Below are positions 1-6,127 of a stretch of DNA of 6,206 nucleotides, piece by piece. The stretch is from NCBI GenBank assembly GCA_946480295.1, contig CAMLIT010000177.1, positions 1 through 6,206 on the forward strand, written 5' to 3'. A program made the position numbers and the translations under genes. A model generated the notes under the pieces. The model was not told the origin of the DNA, searched no databases, and saw only the letters and a list, made by a program, of their open reading frames with translations. Source of the DNA: an uncultured Gemmatimonadota bacterium. Its GTDB lineage: Bacteria > Gemmatimonadota > Gemmatimonadetes > Gemmatimonadales > Gemmatimonadaceae. Position 1 is the stretch's first letter; each line of letters opens with the position of its first letter.

Positions 1-33
1 TGATCGCCCGGGCTCTCGCTGAGGTCGCGCAGG
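1..33. other. Left edge: leader of first gene, possible end of an upstream gene
   Basis: These 33 bases precede the first complete gene. A GAGGT at 21-25 sits eight bases before the ATG at 34 and is a plausible Shine-Dalgarno site supporting that start. TGA triplets occur at 1-3 and 20-22, so a gene entering from the left on the plus strand could end here in either frame. Too little is visible to say whether one does. Confidence 0.4.
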
Positions 34-492
34 ATGGTTCCTCCTCTCGCCAGCTACGGTCCACCCGACGCCGGATTCGGGCGCTATCCATGGCTCACCC
101 CCGAACGGCTCGTCCGCGTGCGGGCCATCCTGCTCGCCCTGACCCTCTTCGTCGGACTGGCCGTGTGGGTCTTCCACAGCCTCGGGCCCGCGGTGGCGCC
201 GGACGGCAGCCATGCGCAGCTCGTCCGCCGGCTGCGCGGCCTGGGAGTCATGACCTGGCTCTACGCCCTCGTCCAGATGCTCGACATGCGCTTCTGGCAC
301 AGCCGCTTCGCCCAGCGGCGGCGGCTCCATCTCGGCATCCCCGAGAGCCTGCACGGCTGGCTCTTCGGCCAGATGCTCGCCTGGTTTGGAATTCTCTACT
401 ACGGCATCACCGAGGATCCACGCTGGTACGTGGGCGGGCTGGCCATCCTGCTGCTCACCTTTCTCGCCTTTCCCATCCGTCGCGCGCGCTGA
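34..492 (+). CDS. Small four-helix integral membrane protein, unknown function
   Basis: I do not recognise a named family. The 152-residue product has four hydrophobic stretches at about residues 31-50, 70-85, 108-124 and 131-148, so it is probably a four-pass inner-membrane protein. Between helices 2 and 3 lies a very basic loop (around 86-99, with RFAQRRR), likely cytoplasmic, and the C-terminus is also basic (PIRRAR). It is rich in Trp, Tyr and Phe near the helix ends. The ATG is supported by GAGGT eight bases upstream. The stop is followed one base later by a second small membrane-protein gene that resembles it in helix layout and C-terminal motif (EDPRWYVGGLA here, EQPRFFTLGLI there), so the pair is probably a two-gene operon born by tandem duplication. 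No catalytic or ligand-binding motif is visible. The gene call is sound; the function is unknown. Confidence 0.82.
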   Translation: MVPPLASYGPPDAGFGRYPWLTPERLVRVRAILLALTLFVGLAVWVFHSLGPAVAPDGSHAQLVRRLRGLGVMTWLYALVQMLDMRFWHSRFAQRRRLHLGIPESLHGWLFGQMLAWFGILYYGITEDPRWYVGGLAILLLTFLAFPIRRAR

Positions 493-493
493 G

Positions 494-904
494 ATGAGTG
501 TGTCCGAACGCCCGCGCCTCGCCCCGGCGGCCACGATGGCGCTGGTGCGCGTCGCCATGGTCGTCGGCACGCTCGCCCTCGGCGGCGTCGTTTGGTGGCT
601 GCTCCGGAAGAGCGTCGTGCACGTCGTCATCACGCGGGCGCGCATGCGTGCCTATCGGGACGCCGCGATGGTCGTGTGGGTCCTCGGCAGCGTGGCCCTC
701 GGCGCGCTGGTCCTCCTCCGCCAGCGCGTCCTCGACGATGCGCGCGAGCGCGCGTACACCGTCCTCTCGTGGGCGGTCGGCGAGCTCGTGGCGGTCGTCG
801 GCGCGCTCTTCTGGCTCCTCGGCGAGCAGCCGCGCTTCTTCACCCTCGGCCTGATCTTCTTCGCCGTCGCCCTCCTCCTCGCCCCGCTCCGCCGCACCGA
901 CTGA
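494..904 (+). CDS. Small four-helix integral membrane protein, probable paralogue of the upstream gene
   Basis: The product is 136 residues with hydrophobic segments at about 16-37, 57-75, 88-109 and 114-131, again a probable four-pass inner-membrane protein. The ATG at 494 follows the previous stop codon by one base, which suggests translational coupling. An in-frame ATG at 386 lies inside the preceding gene and would add 36 residues of Ser/Pro-rich out-of-frame sequence, so it was rejected. The first helix begins LVRV, as in the upstream protein. The end reads EQPRFFTLGLI, then a hydrophobic run, then APLRRTD, paralleling EDPRWYVGGLA and FPIRRAR upstream. The middle loops differ in length and charge. 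I see no known domain or active-site motif. A coupled pair of homologous small membrane proteins would fit a heteromeric complex, but that is inference. Confidence 0.8.
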   Translation: MSVSERPRLAPAATMALVRVAMVVGTLALGGVVWWLLRKSVVHVVITRARMRAYRDAAMVVWVLGSVALGALVLLRQRVLDDARERAYTVLSWAVGELVAVVGALFWLLGEQPRFFTLGLIFFAVALLLAPLRRTD

Positions 905-947
905 CCGACGGTGACCCGGTGTACTTCCGGGGCGTCGATGAGAGAGC

Positions 948-956
948 TAGCATTTC
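948..956 (+). promoter_or_regulatory. Possible promoter box upstream of the M42 peptidase gene
   Basis: The 94 bases between the second membrane-protein gene and the M42 peptidase gene contain TAGCATTTC, locally A+T-richer than its surroundings and about 50 bases before the ATG at 999. It resembles the TTAGATTG box upstream of the M28 gene and loosely the TAnnTTTG -7 element of Bacteroidota. The 7-base direct repeat TTCCGGG occurs at 925-931 and 954-960, flanking the box. No matching upstream element is clear. The assignment is inference from position and composition only. Confidence 0.3.
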
Positions 957-998
957 CGGGCCCCCGCTCGGCGGCGCCCATCCTCACACTTCGCGCAC

Positions 999-2069
999 AT
1001 GCTCAGTTCGTCGTCGCTCGCGTTCCTGAAGCGGTTGCTCGATACTCCCGGCCCCTCCGGCTACGAAGCCGCCGCTTCGCGGGTCTGGCGGGAAGAGGCG
1101 TCCACCTTCGCCCAGAACGTCCGCAGTGACGTGGCCGGCAACAGCATCGCCGAGATCAACCCCGGCGGTTCGCCGACCATCATGCTCGACGGCCACATCG
1201 ACGAGATCGGCGTCATCGTCCAGTACATCGACGACGACGGCTTCGTCTACTTCTCGACGATCGGCGGCTGGGACCCCCAGGTGCTCGTCGCCCAGCGCAT
1301 CCGCTTCCTCGCTCGCGGCGGCGACGTGATCGGCGTCGTCGGCAAGCGCCCCATCCACCTGATGAAGGCGAGCGATCGCGAGCAGGCGTCCAAGATCACC
1401 GACCTCTGGGTGGACATCGGCGCGTCGAGCCGCGCCGAGGCCGAGGCGCGGCTCGGCATCGGCGACGCCGGCGTGATCGACTCGCGCGCCGTGGACTTCC
1501 CCAACAACCGGCTCGTCTCGCGGTCGGTGGACAACCGCATCGGCGCCTTCACCGTGCTCGAGGCGCTGCGTCGTTATGCGCAGAACCCCGGCCCGGCGCG
1601 CGTGATCGCCGCGGCCACCGCCCAGGAGGAGATCGCCTGGCACGGCGGCGGCGCCCTCGTCTGCGCCCACGCCCTCGACCCCGCGATGGCCATCGTCGTC
1701 GACGTCACCTTCGCCACCGATCACCCGGGCATCGAGAAGAAGGAGATCGGCGAGCACCGGATCGGCGGCGGGCCCGTGCTCAGCCGCGGCGCGCTCATCT
1801 CGCCCGTCGTCTTCGAGCTGCTGCGGGGCACGGCGCAGAAGCAGGGCGTGCCGTTCACGATCCACGCCGTGGGGCGCGACACCTCCACGAACGCCGACGC
1901 CATCCACATCGCGCGCGAGGGCGTGGCCACGGGGCTGGTGTCCATCCCCAATCGCTACATGCACTCGCCAAACGAGTTGATCAGCCTCGACGACGTGGAT
2001 CGCTCGGCGTCGCTGATCGCCGATGCCTGCCGGCAGGTCGGCCCGAAGACCGACTTCACCGCGCGGTAG
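999..2069 (+). CDS. M42 family metallopeptidase (glutamyl aminopeptidase / FrvX-like)
   Basis: This is a 356-residue M42 (FrvX/TET-like) aminopeptidase. The family are cytosolic, usually dodecameric enzymes with two metal ions that remove N-terminal residues from short peptides. The expected active-site residues are present in order: His67 and Asp69 in DGHIDEIG; the bridging Asp178 in SVDNRIG; the catalytic pair Glu210-Glu211 in TAQEEIAW; Asp235 in VVDVT; and His322 in RYMHSPNE. Length is normal for the family and there is no signal peptide. The ATG at 999 places LLDTPGPSGYE about 13 residues in, as is typical; there is no good Shine-Dalgarno upstream. After the EE pair most relatives have GLRGA, whereas this protein reads IAWHGGGAL, a modest departure. 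Some M42 homologues were historically annotated as endoglucanase M, which should not be carried over. Substrate preference cannot be read from sequence. It is likely monocistronic, convergent with the HEAT-repeat gene. Confidence 0.93.
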   Translation: MLSSSSLAFLKRLLDTPGPSGYEAAASRVWREEASTFAQNVRSDVAGNSIAEINPGGSPTIMLDGHIDEIGVIVQYIDDDGFVYFSTIGGWDPQVLVAQRIRFLARGGDVIGVVGKRPIHLMKASDREQASKITDLWVDIGASSRAEAEARLGIGDAGVIDSRAVDFPNNRLVSRSVDNRIGAFTVLEALRRYAQNPGPARVIAAATAQEEIAWHGGGALVCAHALDPAMAIVVDVTFATDHPGIEKKEIGEHRIGGGPVLSRGALISPVVFELLRGTAQKQGVPFTIHAVGRDTSTNADAIHIAREGVATGLVSIPNRYMHSPNELISLDDVDRSASLIADACRQVGPKTDFTAR

Positions 2070-2126
2070 GCCGGGGCGGGCCGGCGGCTAACGGGCGGTC
2101 GCCCGCGCCAGCGCGCGGGCGACCGC
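2070..2126. terminator. Convergent junction with a strong 14-bp stem-loop, possible bidirectional terminator
   Basis: The two convergent stop codons are 18 bases apart. A perfect 14-bp inverted repeat has arms GCGGTCGCCCGCGC at 2095-2108 and GCGCGGGCGACCGC at 2113-2126, with a 4-base loop (2109-2112). It lies within the last codons of the HEAT-repeat gene and 25 bases past the peptidase stop. A weaker 5-bp repeat (GCCGG 2070-2074, CCGGC 2081-2085) fills the gap. Neither strand has a T-run after the stem, so it is not a classical intrinsic terminator. A bidirectional, U-tract-less terminator or 3'-end-stabilising hairpin is plausible. The Ala/Arg-rich codons here (GCG, CGC) may by themselves favour palindromes. 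Confidence 0.45.
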
Positions 2127-3596
2127 GTCGCGCACCGCGCGGTCCCGATCCTTCGCCAGGGCGCGGAGGACGGTCCGTGCCTCCGGCGTCCGCGCCTCGC
2201 CCAGCGCCTGCACGGCCGCCACGCGCAGCGCGCTCGGCTTGCGCCGGAACAGCCGCCCGTCCGGCTCGGCGATGCTCGCCAGCCGCCGCACGGCCTCCGG
2301 CGTCGCCACCCGCCCCAGCGCGTCGATGAGTGCGACCTGGACCTCGGTGTCCTCCTCGTCGTCGAGCGCCCGCGTCAGCGTGACCACCGTCCGCGCATCC
2401 GGCCGCAGCGCGATCGCGCTGGCGATCTGTGCCCGCACCTCCGGGCTCTGCTCGCGCATCGCGTCGTGCACCGCCCTCGACGCCGACCGCGTGCCGAGCT
2501 GCAGCAACGCCTTCGCTGCCGACCGTCGTACGCGATCGTCGCCGTGCCGGAGCAGCTCCGCCAGCGGCGGCTCCGCCTCGCGCGCCTGCATCTCGCCGAG
2601 GAGATCGGCCGCGTTGCGCACCACGAACCAGCGTGCGTCGCCCAGCATGTGGACGAGCGTCGGAACGCCGGCCTGCAGGCAGCGGAGCACGTCGAAGTAC
2701 ACGCGGCGCTCGCCGATCGACGTCGCCTGCGCGAGCTGCTCGATCACCGCGTCCGCGCCGTCCTCGCCGGCGCGCACCAGCACCGCGACGTAGTCGCCGG
2801 TCCGCTCGCGCCGCTCCGGCAGGAGCGCCGCCACGACGCGAAGCAACGCCGGGCGCAGCGTCCGCCGCATGAGCAGGGTGAACGCGCGGCGGTCCTCCGC
2901 GTCCGTCGTCGCCGCCTCGCGCGTCACGAGCCCGAACAGCACGTCGGCGACGACTTCGCCGTTCCCGGCGAGCGCCGCGTTCTCCGCGACGGTCACGAGG
3001 TCGTCGAGTATCGGGAGCGCGTTCGCGCCGCGAGCGCTGGCGAGACGCGTCAGCAGCTCCTCGACGGACCCGTTGGGTGCCTGCGGCGCGGCGAAATGCC
3101 GGAACATCTCGCTCGCGTCCTCCTCCGTCACGATCCCGAAGCGTCGCTGCCCCGGCGCGTCGGCGGCGTGCAGCGATTCCGCGTTCCGGCCCGCCGCGCG
3201 TCGTTGCGCGAGGGTGAGCTGCACGGTGTTCACGCCCAGCTCCTCGAGGCGCGCTCTCGCGGCGGTCCCGGCGCCCTCGGCTGCCGGTTCCGCCGCGAGG
3301 AGTCGGGCGACCCCCAGCAGCTCCGCGGCCCCCGCCTCCGGCTGCACGACGACCTCCCGCAGTCCGTGCCCCGTCAGCCGGACGACGGTGTCCCGCGCTT
3401 CCGCCACGGATTGCGGCACGGGCTCCATGTCCACCGTGAGCCGGCCGTCACGCACCGCCAGGACGAGCGGCAGCTCGCGCGGCACCGCGACCACCCGGCG
3501 CAGCGCCGTCTTCTGCTCGTCGATGTTCCCGGGCTCGTGGGCGAGGAGCCACACGAGGCGGGTGTAGTGTGTGACGAAGGTGAGCGAAGGATTCAT
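2088..3596 (-). CDS. HEAT-repeat protein with conserved-looking N-terminal module
   Basis: The product is 502 residues and probably a soluble helical scaffold. The C-terminal 190 residues hold about six HEAT-type helical repeats, recognised by cores such as ARWFVVRNAADLLGEM (321-336), DDRVRRSAAKALLQLG (353-368), SPEVRAQIASAIAL, DTEVQVALIDALGRV, SALRVAAVQALGEA and DRAVRDAVARALARA near the end. Residues 1-105 form a separate module: a helical start, then a strand-rich VLAVRDGRLTVDMEPV, then LTGHGLREVVVQPEAG followed by a helix. This pattern (a 'dGrL' strand, then 'rGI..i.f..G...eEL..ll') recalls an N-terminal region seen in other bacterial HEAT proteins; I say this from memory. Residues 177-300 are helical and Ala/Leu-rich. 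The start at 3596 (MNPSLTF) was chosen because a further-upstream ATG at 3665 would add 23 Arg/Cys-rich residues and overlap the start of the divergent gene. No enzyme motif is visible; a protein-interaction role is inferred. Confidence 0.85.
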   Translation of the reverse strand: MNPSLTFVTHYTRLVWLLAHEPGNIDEQKTALRRVVAVPRELPLVLAVRDGRLTVDMEPVPQSVAEARDTVVRLTGHGLREVVVQPEAGAAELLGVARLLAAEPAAEGAGTAARARLEELGVNTVQLTLAQRRAAGRNAESLHAADAPGQRRFGIVTEEDASEMFRHFAAPQAPNGSVEELLTRLASARGANALPILDDLVTVAENAALAGNGEVVADVLFGLVTREAATTDAEDRRAFTLLMRRTLRPALLRVVAALLPERRERTGDYVAVLVRAGEDGADAVIEQLAQATSIGERRVYFDVLRCLQAGVPTLVHMLGDARWFVVRNAADLLGEMQAREAEPPLAELLRHGDDRVRRSAAKALLQLGTRSASRAVHDAMREQSPEVRAQIASAIALRPDARTVVTLTRALDDEEDTEVQVALIDALGRVATPEAVRRLASIAEPDGRLFRRKPSALRVAAVQALGEARTPEARTVLRALAKDRDRAVRDAVARALARATAR

Positions 3597-3663
3597 CGGG
3601 CGCTCGCGTCGCCGCTCATGCTGGCCGCCGCTTAGATTGCGGCACCCACACGAGCGGGCCATC
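3597..3663. promoter_or_regulatory. Divergent intergenic region with an inverted repeat around a promoter-like box
   Basis: These 67 bases separate the divergent HEAT-repeat and M28 peptidase genes and must carry both transcription starts unless promoters lie within the genes. TTAGATTG at 3632-3639 is the only A+T-rich patch and lies about 25 bases before the ATG at 3664, a suitable position for a -10-type element of the M28 gene. It is framed by a perfect 5-bp inverted repeat, GCCGC (3627-3631) and GCGGC (3639-3643), with TTAGATT as spacer. That could be an operator overlapping the promoter, or chance in G+C-rich DNA. The short distance would give a leader of roughly 20 bases. No clear Shine-Dalgarno precedes either ATG, and I see no obvious promoter for the minus strand. 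Confidence 0.4.
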
Positions 3664-4956
3664 ATGATTCGACGGACTTCGCGGCGCCATCGCGCCGCCT
3701 GGCTCTTCCTCCTGCCGGCGCTTGCCGGCTGCTATCGCGCGGGCGCCCTCGGATCCGCGCGGGCGGCCGCCGACTCCAGCGCGGTCCGCCGCGACATCGC
3801 CTACCTGGCGAGCGACGCCCTTCAGGGACGAGCGACCGGGACCCCGGGCAACGATTCGGCGGCCGCGTACATCGCGCGTCGTTATGCAGCGCTCGGGCTG
3901 CGCGCTTTCTCCCCGGCCTACCGGCAGCCGTTCGTCGCGCACCCCATCGCCGGCCCGCACGCGCAGGCCGGCGTCTCGCTGCCCACCGAGAACGTGACGG
4001 CGCTCCTCCCCGGCCGCGATCCGGCCCTCCGCGGCCAGTACGTCGTCATCGGCGCGCACTTCGACCACCTCGGCCGCTCGACCGAGGGCGCCCTCGACCC
4101 CGACGTCCCCGGCGCCGTGCGCAAGGGCGCCGACGACAACGCTTCCGGCACCGCCGCCGTCCTCGAGCTGGCGCGGCTGCTCGCCGCCGACCCGCCGCGC
4201 CGTTCGGTGATCTTCGCCAACTTCTCCGGCGAGGAGCTCGGCCTCCTCGGCTCCGCCTACTGGGTCGACCACAGCCCCGTGCCCCTCGACAGCATCGTCG
4301 CCATGCTCAACTTCGACATGGTCGGCCGCCTGCGCGGCGACACGCTGCTCGTCCTCGGCGCCAGCTCCGGCAGGGAGTTCCGCGCGATCCTCGACAGCGC
4401 GCCCACCACCCTGCACGTCGTCACCCCGCCCGGCGACGGCTACGGCCCCTCGGACCAGAGCTCCTTCTTCGGGAAGGACATCCCGGTCATGCACTTCTTC
4501 ACCAACCTGCACGAGGACTACCACCGGGCGACCGACGTGGTGGAGAAGATCAATGCGGGGGGCGAGGCGCGGGTGATCGACCTCGCCGCCGAGGTCGCGC
4601 GCGACGTCGCCGATCGGCCCGCGCGCCCCACGCTCGTGCGTGCCGCCGCGCCGGCACCCACCATCGCCGCACCGAGCGAGGGCGCCGAGGTCTATCTCGG
4701 ATCCGTCCCGGACATGGCGGCGGGCGACATCACCGGGGTGCGGCTCTCCGGCGTGCGCGCCGGCAGCCCCGCCGAAGAGGGAGGGCTCCGCGCCGGCGAC
4801 ATCATCGTGGAGTTCGACGGCAAGCCGGTGAAGGACCTCTACGCGTACAGCAACGCGCTGTATTCGCACCATCCCGGCGACGTGGTGAAGATGACGGTAC
4901 TCCGCCAGGGGCAGCGCGTGGAGCTGACCGTCAAGCTCGGGCGCCGCGCCGACTGA
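3664..4956 (+). CDS. M28 family lipoprotein metallopeptidase with C-terminal PDZ domain
   Basis: The 430-residue product is an exported zinc aminopeptidase of family M28. An N-terminal lipoprotein signal is clear: Arg-rich start (MIRRTSRRHR), hydrophobic AAWLFLLPAL, lipobox LAGC with Cys23 as the predicted lipidated residue. The two-metal M28 site is complete: His132 and Asp134 in GAHFDHLG; bridging Asp158 in GADDNASG; catalytic Glu190 and ligand Glu191 in SGEELGLLGS; Asp218 in NFDMVGRL; and His287 in EDYHRATD. There is no inserted protease-associated domain. A Pro/Ala-rich linker (about 318-340) leads to a PDZ domain at about 342-426, with GVRAGSPAEEGGLRAGDIIVEFDG typical in spacing of the PDZ carboxylate-binding and second-strand region. 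The ATG at 3664 is preferred over one at 3571 because only it exposes the signal peptide and it avoids overlapping the divergent gene. The enzyme probably trims peptides in the periplasm. It is probably co-transcribed with the deacetylase gene 11 bases downstream. Confidence 0.93.
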   Translation: MIRRTSRRHRAAWLFLLPALAGCYRAGALGSARAAADSSAVRRDIAYLASDALQGRATGTPGNDSAAAYIARRYAALGLRAFSPAYRQPFVAHPIAGPHAQAGVSLPTENVTALLPGRDPALRGQYVVIGAHFDHLGRSTEGALDPDVPGAVRKGADDNASGTAAVLELARLLAADPPRRSVIFANFSGEELGLLGSAYWVDHSPVPLDSIVAMLNFDMVGRLRGDTLLVLGASSGREFRAILDSAPTTLHVVTPPGDGYGPSDQSSFFGKDIPVMHFFTNLHEDYHRATDVVEKINAGGEARVIDLAAEVARDVADRPARPTLVRAAAPAPTIAAPSEGAEVYLGSVPDMAAGDITGVRLSGVRAGSPAEEGGLRAGDIIVEFDGKPVKDLYAYSNALYSHHPGDVVKMTVLRQGQRVELTVKLGRRAD

Positions 4957-4967
4957 GCGGTTGACGT

Positions 4968-5870
4968 ATGTCGTTTCACGTCTGGTCGAGCGCCCGGTAC
5001 GGGTTCCCGCTGCCGGAGGGGCACCGCTTCCCGGTCGCGAAGTACGAGCTGCTGCGGCGGGCGGTGGTGGCCGAGGGGATCGTGCCCGCCGAGCGAGTGC
5101 ACGACCCGGAGCCCGTGACGGTGGCGCGGCTCCGCGCGGTGCACACCGCCGACTACATCGAGCGCTTCACGAGCGGCGCCCTCACCGAGGCGGAGATCCG
5201 GCGCCTCGGCTTCCCCTGGTCCGAGGCGCTCGTCGAGCGCTCCTATCGCTCGGTCGGCGGTACGTGCGAGGCGGCGCGCGCCGCGCTCGACACCGGCGTG
5301 GCGATGAATCTCGCGGGAGGGACGCATCACGCCTTCCCCTCCCATGGCGAGGGCTTCTGCGTCTTCAACGACGTGGCGGTGGCGCTGCGGCAGCTGCTCT
5401 CCGAGGGGTGCATCGCGCGCGCGGCGATCGTGGATCTCGACGTCCATCAGGGGAACGGCACCCACGCGATCTTCGCCGGGGACGACCGCGTCTTCACCTT
5501 CAGCATGCACGGCCGGCGGAACTATCCCTTCCACAAGGTGCCCGGCCGCCTCGACGTGGAGCTGGAGGACGGGACCGGCGACGACGAATACCTCGCCCTC
5601 CTCGCCGGCGCCCTGCCGCGCGTGCTCGCCGAAGCCGCCCCGGACATCGTGGTGTGCCTGGCCGGCGCGGACGTCCACGAGAGCGACCGGCTTGGCCGGC
5701 TCCGGCTGTCCTTCGAGGGGCTGGCGCGCCGGGATGCTTTCGTCCTGGAGCACTGCCGCGAGGTGGGGCTGCCCGTGGCCGTGACCATCGCCGGGGGCTA
5801 CGGGCGAGCCATCGAGGACACCGTCCGCATCCACCTGCAGACCGCACGGATCGCGAGCCGCTACGCCTGA
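4968..5870 (+). CDS. Histone deacetylase family (class IV-like) zinc hydrolase
   Basis: This 300-residue protein belongs to the arginase/deacetylase fold family, which removes acetyl or other acyl groups from lysine-like or polyamine amines; bacterial relatives are often called histone deacetylase-like or AcuC-like. Diagnostic residues are in place: tandem His120-His121 in GGTHHAF; zinc ligands Asp158 and His160 in DLDVHQGNGT; Asp235 in GADVHESDRLG as third ligand; and Tyr278 in GGYG, matching the transition-state tyrosine. The start PLPEGHRFP, the SMHGRRNYPF segment and the LEDGTGDDEYL segment resemble class IV (HDAC11-type) proteins rather than classes I/II, a judgement from memory. No signal peptide, so it should be cytosolic. 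The ATG lies 11 bases after the M28 stop, with a weak GAGCGG upstream, consistent with one operon. Real substrate unknown: acetylated lysine, fatty-acylated lysine and acetylpolyamine are all possible. Confidence 0.92.
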   Translation: MSFHVWSSARYGFPLPEGHRFPVAKYELLRRAVVAEGIVPAERVHDPEPVTVARLRAVHTADYIERFTSGALTEAEIRRLGFPWSEALVERSYRSVGGTCEAARAALDTGVAMNLAGGTHHAFPSHGEGFCVFNDVAVALRQLLSEGCIARAAIVDLDVHQGNGTHAIFAGDDRVFTFSMHGRRNYPFHKVPGRLDVELEDGTGDDEYLALLAGALPRVLAEAAPDIVVCLAGADVHESDRLGRLRLSFEGLARRDAFVLEHCREVGLPVAVTIAGGYGRAIEDTVRIHLQTARIASRYA

Positions 5871-6127
5871 ATGCCGGGGTCGTCCGTGGTGGACCCGTAG
5901 AAATCCCGACCACCCCCGTCGGCCCAGTGGCAGAATGCAAAGCATCGTGCAATTGACCATGCCGACCGGTGCCTTCCGGCACTCCAAACTATTTTCTAAC
6001 TTCTTGCTGTTTCTGTAGTTGTACTGCTCTGGCCGTCGCTGGCCCGGCCGTTGCCTTTCCCAGGGGCCGTACTCCACCGCGTCCACCGTTCGGACGCATC
6101 TCACTCAGCACTAGCATCGGAGATATC
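5871..6127. promoter_or_regulatory. 257-base non-coding region: end of M28 operon and leader of the pilin gene
   Basis: I see no credible gene here. Just after the deacetylase stop, GGGTC (5877-5881) and GACCC (5892-5896) can pair, and GTGCC (5969-5973) with GGCAC (5978-5982) forms a 5-bp hairpin with a TTCC loop; neither has a following T-run, so they are weak terminator candidates. The 45 bases at 5984-6028 are strikingly A+T-rich (about 36% G+C by hand count) against their surroundings and are the likely place for the pilin promoter, leaving a leader of about 100 bases. I could not fix a -35/-10 pair. GGCCG (6031-6035) and CGGCC (6045-6049) could pair in that leader. A TAGCATCGG just before the ribosome binding site resembles the boxes upstream of the other genes, but is too close to the ATG to act as a promoter for it. 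Confidence 0.5.
6119..6122 (+). promoter_or_regulatory. Ribosome binding site of the pilin gene
   Basis: GGAG lies five bases before the ATG at 6128. It is the best Shine-Dalgarno match in the window, where most starts have weak or no such site, and fits the strong translation expected of a major pilin. It fixes the start of the truncated gene. Confidence 0.7.

Noticed and set aside
386..493. Upstream in-frame start for the second membrane protein
   Set aside because: It would overlap the first gene by over 100 bases and add a non-membrane Ser/Pro-rich segment; the ATG at 494 gives a clean coupled junction.
984..1964. 326-codon open frame on the minus strand across the M42 gene
   Set aside because: It is the antisense shadow of a G+C-rich gene: Asp/Gly/Ala/Val/His/Arg-rich with no domain, while the plus-strand frame carries all M42 active-site motifs.
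2466..3635. 389-codon open frame on the plus strand across the HEAT-repeat gene
   Set aside because: The Arg/His/Ala-rich translation has no recognisable motif, and the minus-strand frame gives well-formed HEAT repeats.
3616..4872. 418-codon open frame on the minus strand across the M28 gene
   Set aside because: Low-complexity Gly/Ala/Val/Arg/Asp translation, complementary to a gene with complete catalytic motifs, so taken as a shadow.
5928..5944. Sigma-54-like promoter (TGGCAGAATGCAAAGCA) upstream of the pilin gene
   Set aside because: Pilin genes often use sigma-54, but the GG and GC dinucleotides are separated by 11 rather than 10 bases, and the TTGC part of the -12 element is absent. 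It is also nearly 190 bases from the start codon.
5877..5982. Hairpins GGGTC/GACCC and GTGCC/GGCAC as intrinsic terminators
   Set aside because: Stems are only five base pairs and neither is followed by a T-run, so they are mentioned only as weak candidates within the intergenic entry.
4839..6104. 421-codon open frame on the minus strand across the deacetylase gene and the following intergenic region
   Set aside because: It extends through the A+T-rich leader without a stop, which drew attention, but the translation has no domain and most of it is antisense to the deacetylase.
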